Positions 58,092 through 64,000 of a stretch of DNA of 64,000 nucleotides are shown piece by piece. The stretch spans positions 17,654,736-17,718,735 of the forward strand of contig JACMZG010001914.1 in the NCBI GenBank assembly GCA_018340805.1, written 5' to 3'. The position numbers and the translations under genes are program-made. The notes beneath the pieces were generated by a model. That model was given only the letters and a program-made list of their open reading frames with translations, searched no databases and was not told the DNA's origin. How positions within the stretch are numbered: the stretch's first letter is position 1; each line of letters starts with the position of its first letter. The DNA comes from Microvelia longipes. Taxonomy: Eukaryota; Arthropoda; Insecta; Hemiptera; Veliidae.

Positions 58092-58327
58092 ATGAGCGCA
58101 AAAGCTTTAGTTCATCACTATCTCAGAACGATAAGTCTAATAATCGTGAATTTATCTGTTTTAGTTTGTGGAGAGATCGGAAGACAAGAAAGAATAGTTG
58201 GAGGAAGAAGAGCGGACCCGCACGAATTTCCTTGGTTAGCATTAATGGAAACAAATGGTACATTTTACTGCGGAGCAAGTCTTATAACTAGCAGACACCT
58301 ATTAACTGCCGCTCATTGTCTTTATGG
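58092..58327 (+). CDS. Trypsin-like serine protease, exon with signal peptide(?), RIVGG and catalytic His
   Basis: This encodes the start of a chymotrypsin-fold (S1) protease: CGEIGRQERIVGGRRADPHE (zymogen cysteine, Arg cleavage site, IVGG new N-terminus), then FPW, FYCGASLITSRHLLTAAHC with the catalytic histidine and its disulfide pair. The exon ends at G|GTAAGT (58328), phase 2, a usual intron place after TAAHC. From the ATG, MSAKALVHHYLR then a hydrophobic TISLIIVNLSVLV could be a signal peptide. Alternatively the coding exon starts at 58165, after a good acceptor (TTATCTGTTTTAG), phase 1, with upstream exons elsewhere. The Asp and Ser (GDSGG) exons are not visible downstream to the window end. 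Probably secreted: digestive, salivary or immune cascade. Confidence 0.85.
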
Positions 58328-59817
58328 GTAAGTGAACTTAAATTATATTATACATTTGACCATAATTTTAAGATGTTGACGGGCGTCAGACTCGGGCGAG
58401 TAATAACTTATTTTAAGTCTCTGGTGACCTTTACAAAAAGTTAGGATCCTGATAATGTTACTTTCTTGTTTATTCTTTAAGTCAAATAACTATAAAAATT
58501 AAACCCTTTTAAAATGCACTACATTAAAAATGTATCTGACCCTCTAAAACAAGTCGTTTGATTATTCAAAATGTCACTTTCTTAATAGAGATTAATAATA
58601 GATTTCTTAAATATCTCTTTCTTACACCCCTGTTGCATCATTTAATCATTCATCATACATTATTCTGACGGCTGAAACAAGGCACTTTACATCCTCAAAA
58701 AAGTAGGTGAATGCGTTTTTACCGTCTGAGACAGTCTCGTAACATAATTATACTATTACTTATCAGTAAAAACTATTAATTTGTAAAAACTACATGGCTA
58801 TTACCGGTTTTGGGATCTTGTTTGCTTTAGTAAGTTGGCATTTTTAAGGCTATTGTTAACATAGAATAAAGTTTAGTTTTCTAATTACATGATTGAATGA
58901 ATATCTCCTGTAACAGTTTTTGAAGGTTAAATTGATCATAAGTTAGAACAGCCTAAAAACTTTGTTACCTAATAATTTTGAAGTCGAGTAGCGAAACCGA
59001 AATGCTTCTACTACAAACTTCGGATAATCACGACATTCTGGGGGAAAAGCTAAGCGAATCCGAAGCTGCTGTTTTTTAATTAATTAATATAGAAATCACA
59101 TCTTCAACAAACTTAAACCTGTCATAGCAAAGTGGCAATCAGAAACAAATCTCTCAACGAATATTACGGTTTGGACAACAAATTTCAACAATTTAAATTA
59201 ACACTTTCCCGAGGAAAACTTGATTTCCGGTAAGACACTTGTTGAAAAGAAAACTAAGAAGGCATTTTCTCCTTTCATTCCTCTTTTCCTTTAAATCGAA
59301 AAAGAAAATCGAAAATGATAAGTTGATTTCGAGATTCATAATTGACGAATATACTTTTCTTTTGTTTTTGATAAACATTTCTCTTCCTCTTCTTTTGTTA
59401 GTAATAAAGCTGTGTTACCTGGACTCTAGGAGTTTATGACTTTTGATATCTTTACTAGACAGAAGTAGACAGGTTAATCTATTCTGAAAGCCTTCCCAAG
59501 GTTACCCTACCATAACTTTACTACTGATAAGATAAAAACCTGACCACATCTCCTTATATTAACTCTGTTTATATGTACAAAGCATAAACATAGCGTAGTC
59601 ATAGGTTATTACTAAAAAAAAATTAAATAGAGCACTTCCTTCAATGAAAAATCAGTTATTAGAAACCTTTTTCTCCAAATTGGAAATAAATTATTTTTTA
59701 AAACTTGGGTACAAGGTACCTCGGTTATTTCCACACAACTTCGGACTATCTACCGTAGTCCGAAGTAGGGTTTCAACACCCTTCAAGTTTGTTGTCGTTT
59801 TTTATATGTTTTGGGCC
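58328..59817 (+). other. Downstream intron/intergenic sequence, no further exon found
   Basis: It contains an R2 fragment (58665-58740) and an R1 terminus remnant (about 59708-59775, GGTACCTCGG and TTCGGACTATC). Lysine/phenylalanine-rich open frames near 59193-59439 are AT artefacts. No Asp- or Ser-motif exon of the protease was found. Confidence 0.4.
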
Positions 59818-60235
59818 AGTGAGTAGACTGAAAGCCGTGCGGAGTCGATGCGAACACTAAATGTCCTTAGCATGTGTTCCTGGGTTCGAATCCTGGTAAG
59901 GACGATAATTTTTTATCGTTTTTTACATTATTTTACATTCATACATTATCATTACATTCTAACCACCTCTAACCAACTACAATATAAATCTTCCAAACAT
60001 CCTTTGGAATTCGTGTTTCCGTGCTTGACAACCAATTTCTTGATTATGGTTCCTGTATATGCTTTATAACTTGAGCGGTTACTCAATTATTAAGCACATC
60101 TATAGTAACTCATTTTTTCTGTATTTTTTAAAGGAAATGCGCTAAACCTTTTAAAGATAAACACTAACAGAGCTTTAAACTAGTACAGATAATATGATAG
60201 TATAGATAATGGTGTGCACTGCCAATTTTAGAGGC
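59818..60235 (+). repeat. tRNA-derived SINE-like repeat, single-arm copy
   Basis: The B-box GGTTCGAATCC is at 59883-59893, after an A-box-weak segment (about 59830). Downstream CCTTTGGAATTCGTGTTTCC and TTTTAGAGGCATAGTTTTGT match the foldback at 45560-46218. It runs into the minisatellite. Confidence 0.6.
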
Positions 60236-60560
60236 ATAGTTTTGTACAACCGACCTTTCCAGACTGTTATAGTTTTGTATAACCAACCTTTCCATACTGT
60301 TATAGTTTTGTATAACCAACCTTTTCATACTGTTATAGTTTTGTATAACCGACCTTTCCCTACTGTTATAGTTTTGTATAACCAACCTTTCCATACTATT
60401 ATAGTTTTGTATAACCGACCTTTCTATACTGTTATAGTTTTGTATAAGCAACCTTTCCATACTGTTATAGTTTTGTATAACAAACCTTTCCATACTGTTA
60501 TAGTTTGTATAACAACCTTTCCATACTGTTATAGTTTTGTATAACATACCAATCCATTTT
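60236..60560 (+). repeat. 33-bp minisatellite, about ten copies
   Basis: The unit ATAGTTTTGTATAACCAACC + TTTCCATACTGTT starts at 60236, 60269, 60302, 60335 and so on; one later unit is shortened. Because 33 is divisible by three, long open frames appear on both strands (IVLYNQPFHTV repeats forward, MERLVIQNYNS reverse). I regard these as artefacts. Confidence 0.95.
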
Positions 60561-61435
60561 GTATAACCAGACCAGGGAGTCCGATTTTATCCATAAGTCA
60601 CAATGGACTAATGGATTCCCGATTGGAACTGGAAAATTTAAAACATGTTAAACATTGAAGCATCAATTATAACTACGTATTTACATTTTAACGTAATTCT
60701 TATATTCTTTTACTCTGGTTTAGCAGTAAAACATTTTTAACTAGAAAACAGGAATATCGTTAAGAGTTGATAATGATGATTTAGAACTTAATTTTTCAAA
60801 GTCATCTGGTAATGACTTCATAAAACAACATTTTCCAAACGATTAAACCAAAATCTAAAAAAAATGATTTAAATCAAAATTACTTTCAAAGTATGTCCAA
60901 TGCGAAGTGTGTCTATCTGAAAGCTAAAATTTTCCGATTGAGCGAAGAAGTGATTTTATTGAACCGGTTAATAAGCTTGATAGTATTTCCAATAAAGGAA
61001 ATTTGTTAACGGGTCATTGAGTAAAGGGAAACTTTATCAAGTCATTAATAAATTGATAAAGTTCTGTTGTTAATCCCAGTCATGAGGGGAAACAAATTTT
61101 ACATTACAAGGATACAGGCACTCCTATTCGTGAAAAACAGCTATATTAAGAACGCATTATAGAACAAAATTTAAAGGGGTGAAACATGATAAGACAAGGT
61201 AGACAATTTTAGATGTAAATAAAAAGTAAAACCCAATCTTTGTTATACATTTTAATGTTTTTAAAAACAAAATACATTTTTTATCACTTTATCAATTGTA
61301 CTAATTAAATTGAGTATTACAAACTATATGAGATTTGATTGACTTCATTTTAATTGTATTAAAAAACGATCAAAAGTTATCGTGTCCAATAGAAATGTCT
61401 AGAGAAAGAAAATCACATTACATGTATACATACAT

Positions 61436-61528
<93 letters not shown>

Positions 61529-61799
61529 TTAAACAATGATTACTCCTCTTTCAAAAGATTAACTTCTACTTATGAGGTAGGGTCCATGACTGTTATTTTT
61601 TACAAGCTAACATGGATTTTTTATTATTTTTTCCACCGATGATTAAACGGTTTCAATTTTATCTATCCAAGATGTATGATACTCTTAATGTATATTAAAT
61701 TTGATTAAATGCATATTATACTTTAAGGTGTATTATAAGTGTAATGGAGCAAAATTGATAGTTGCTAATTCGTGAAAATTATATTTTTAATCCAATTAT
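60561..61799. other. AT-rich sequence with R5 fragment and (AT)n run
   Basis: R5 similarity (AAAAGTTATCGTGTCC, AGAAATGTCTAGAGA) at about 61370-61410 runs into (AT)n at 61432-61526. No gene. Confidence 0.5.
61432..61526. repeat. (AT)n microsatellite
   Basis: ATACATACACACAT then alternating AT. Confidence 0.95.
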
Positions 61800-62390
61800 A
61801 AAATATATTTTATAATCCAGTGAATCTCCGGACTCATTTTGTTTGTGTTCACATAAGAAATAGAAGTTTCAATCCAAGCGATCACCCATCCAGCTATTGA
61901 CCACTTTATGCTGCTTAACAAAAGTGATCCAACAAATACCGAGGAAATATTAAACAAGTAAACATTAAACTTGGTATACAAGTTTAAATTATATAGCAAT
62001 ACACTTTCATATTGATATGATTTATATAGCTTCATATGATATGATTATATAAATACACTTTCATATTGATATGATTATATGATATTGATTTATATGCAAT
62101 ACACTTTCATATTGATATGATTATATAGCAATACACTTTCATATTGATATGATTTATATAGCAATACACTTTCATATTGATATGATTATATAGCAATATA
62201 CTTTCATATTGATATGATTTTTTTCCTTGTTTAATAAATTTAAGAATGTTTTGCTTAGTCATTATCGACGGTTAATTACCACTTAAAATGTCTTAAAACA
62301 TCTGACACGGATAATTTAGGAGAAATCTCCGTAGCAGACATACGCAATACTTTTCCTTTATAGCTACGGTATAAATAAGTAAAAGTAAAA
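61800..62390 (-). repeat. Dispersed repeat R1, copy 7, containing a tandem array
   Basis: GTGAATCTCCGGACTCATTT, CCATCCAGCTATTGACC, and the end ACTTTTCCTTTATAGCTACG + GTATAAATAAGTAAAAGT. It is split by the 32-bp array. Confidence 0.65.
61991..62220 (+). repeat. 32-bp tandem repeat, about seven copies
   Basis: The unit GCAATACACTTTCATATTGA + TATGATTATATA is repeated with small deletions. Confidence 0.9.
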
Positions 62391-63287
62391 AATAGATCTT
62401 GATAAATAGATAAAAGTTGTAGAACATTTACTTAATCATTTATATTCACTTCCTACTAATTTATATAACAAAATACTTAATAGAAAAAAATCTGTTTATA
62501 TTTAATGTTTTTATAAACTATTCAAGGGAAGAGGTCAAGTGTGTATAAACTGATTTAACTGTATCAAACTGATCAAGAGAGAAAATGGGTTTAAACTTGG
62601 AAAAGCTACAACTATTATATTAGCGACCACTTTGTAGGAGAAAATCTCGAGTTTTAAAGGGTATTTAGTTCCCCAAAAGGTTTTCCAGTTCTGTATTTAA
62701 TCGTTAATTAAACGGTAATAGATTCAACTGTCAACACTGTCTGGCCACGTGGAGTTAAAATAAAGAAGGTTTCACAAACACAGGTTTGTTTCTCTATAAA
62801 GGATTTTATAAACTAAATACATCAGTGTAGCCAACAATCAACTGACTTTGACACCTCCAACGTAAATTTTCTAAAAACTTAATTCTCTTGAATAAATTTA
62901 ATAAAGTCTTTCCTCGCTCCATCTTCCTAGATGACTAGGGATTTGGAAAATTTAATTTGAATTATCGGTTCAAATTAAATTAATAATCAATTGCTAATCT
63001 CATAAGTAAATTGAATTTATTTTGAACTTCATGGATCGGTCAGTTATAATTTAGAATGTTTAAATCAATAGAATGGTCAAAAACAAGTAACCTCTTAAAC
63101 CACATGGACAAAGAGTGGAATCAAACTAAAAATATTTAAAATCTTAAGACCATCCAACATTAAAGGCAGTTATGAATCTTTGATTTTGTATGAATTAATA
63201 TCAATTAGGACTTATAGAATTTAAATGTCTAAAAAAGTAATAAAATTATAAAAAAAATCTAAAACATAATTGTTTTTAGGATGATGA
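62391..63287. other. AT-rich sequence, no gene seen
   Basis: Nothing is recognised apart from a short inverted pair (TTTAATTTGAATTATCGG / TTCAAATTAAATTAATAA) near 62950-62985. Confidence 0.45.
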
Positions 63288-63291
63288 TTAA

Positions 63292-63899
63292 AGTGATGTA
63301 GAAATGCATACAGTAGGGGTAGGGGCACTGGGACACAGTGGTCCAACTCCCTGGATTGAGGTGGTCCTAAAAAACAGGGGCTAGTTGCATCAACTACCGC
63401 ACCGAGCGGTAGTTTTTACCTTGTACAACTGTTATCAGTTTTAAATCGAGACTTCTATAAATAGAATGTAAACATTTTTAGTTTTTTATAAGATTATTTG
63501 TTTAGGAAATAAGATAAATTTATCATTTTTTCAAATAAAAGAACAAATAAAAAAAGCAATAAACACGCAAATTAATTTCCAATTCTGCACGTCATGGTTA
63601 TCATGATATCAGGTCACGTTAAAAATAACACAGCGTTTACATCTTTATAACATTTTATGAAAATTATACATTTAAAATAATTAATAAGATTTTTAACATT
63701 TTTAAAGATCCCTTTAAATAATTTAAATCCTGAAAATGAAGAACTAATTATTTTATATATGCCATACAAGGTGAACCGACCTGCCTCTAGTGAAGAAACG
63801 GTAAACTTAAAGCAGACCCATCTAAACCAGCTTATTCCGGGGGAGTTGGACCACTGTGTCCCGCGCCCCCACCCCTACCGTATGAATTTCTACATCACT
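63292..63899. mobile_element. TTAA-flanked MITE, 608 bp, with pogo-like inner repeats
   Basis: The terminal inverted repeats of about 60 bp begin AGTGATGTAGAAAT(G/T)CATA and continue (C/G) AGTAGGGGT to GGGACACAGTGGTCCAACTC. TTAA lies on both flanks (63288-63291 and 63900-63903), as for piggyBac- or Kolobok-type insertion. Within the repeat, TA borders a CAGTAGGGGTAGGGGC-type sequence that looks like a pogo terminus. No transposase is encoded. Confidence 0.7.
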
Positions 63900-63903
63900 T
63901 TAA

Positions 63904-64000
63904 TGAAGCTCTTTTTTTGAACTAATTTAGTTTTCCTAAATAACCAAAAATAATAACGAGCAAACAAGTGAATTATAAAGGTGTCAAGAAGCTGAGAGAT
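63904..64000. other. Window end, nothing recognised
   Basis: AT-rich sequence after the TTAA element. Confidence 0.4.

Noticed and set aside
60164..60547. 127- and 111-codon open frames on opposite strands with 11-residue repeats
   Set aside because: Both are produced by a 33-bp minisatellite that happens to lack stops in those frames.
58328..64000. Remaining catalytic exons (Asp and GDSGG) of the serine protease
   Set aside because: I looked for the motifs on the plus strand and found nothing convincing.

Overview
This is a gene-poor, AT-rich stretch of an animal nuclear genome. It is most likely an insect or other arthropod: there is an I-clade-type LINE with an RNase H domain, a pogo/CENP-B transposase, tRNA-derived SINE pieces, long (AT)n runs, and a secreted trypsin-like protease exon with standard GT-AG introns. 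The order cannot be fixed from the sequence; Hemiptera is only a guess. No complete host gene lies in the window.

Layout. 1-14.0 kb holds only repeats: a foldback at 305-478, a PIF/Harbinger-like foldback at 5863-6795, a large foldback at 8987-9722 and a tandemly organised repeat at 10975-12933. 14048-22725 is a nearly full-length but decayed LINE, with 10-bp target-site repeats, ORF1 with zinc knuckles, and ORF2 with endonuclease, reverse transcriptase, RNase H and a C-terminal CCHC. A 2816-bp pogo-like transposon (17418-20233) sits inside the reverse transcriptase. It has TA target duplications, and its transposase is followed by a PHD finger in a shifted frame. A 69-bp micro-element is nested inside the pogo element, giving three nested levels. 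22.7-44 kb is again repeats: one ~0.7-kb dispersed family (called R1 here), a hAT-like element inside one R1 copy, a PIF/Harbinger-like foldback, further foldbacks and AT microsatellites.

Host coding signals are confined to two places on the + strand. Three short exons (44292-44360, 47339-47387, 48469-48547) join in phase to encode a signal peptide, a basic propeptide and a C-x-C-G segment like the start of an insect trypsin-like protease, but without a canonical IVGG. A separate exon at 58092-58327 encodes the canonical RIVGG start through the catalytic histidine (TAAHC). The remaining protease exons were not found. They are either outside the window or too diverged to see.

The most interesting signal is that four sequence-distinct foldback families (near 0.4, 9.4, 29/39 and 48.7 kb) each carry, in their arms and pointing outward, a hammerhead-ribozyme-like core: CUGANGA, a stem-loop, GAAA, a short self-complementary segment, then U-H. 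The nucleotides just before CUGANGA and just after U-H are complementary in each family although the sequences differ (CCUG/CAGG, UACC/GGUA, AUCC/GGAU, UAGCA/UGCUA). That covariation is hard to explain by chance. Hammerheads are known from Penelope-like elements and retrozymes; outward-facing copies on palindromic elements may be a less described arrangement. A second RNA-level signal is a 61-nt fully pairable hairpin at the start of the LINE ORF2, in which every non-Watson-Crick pair is a G-U wobble.
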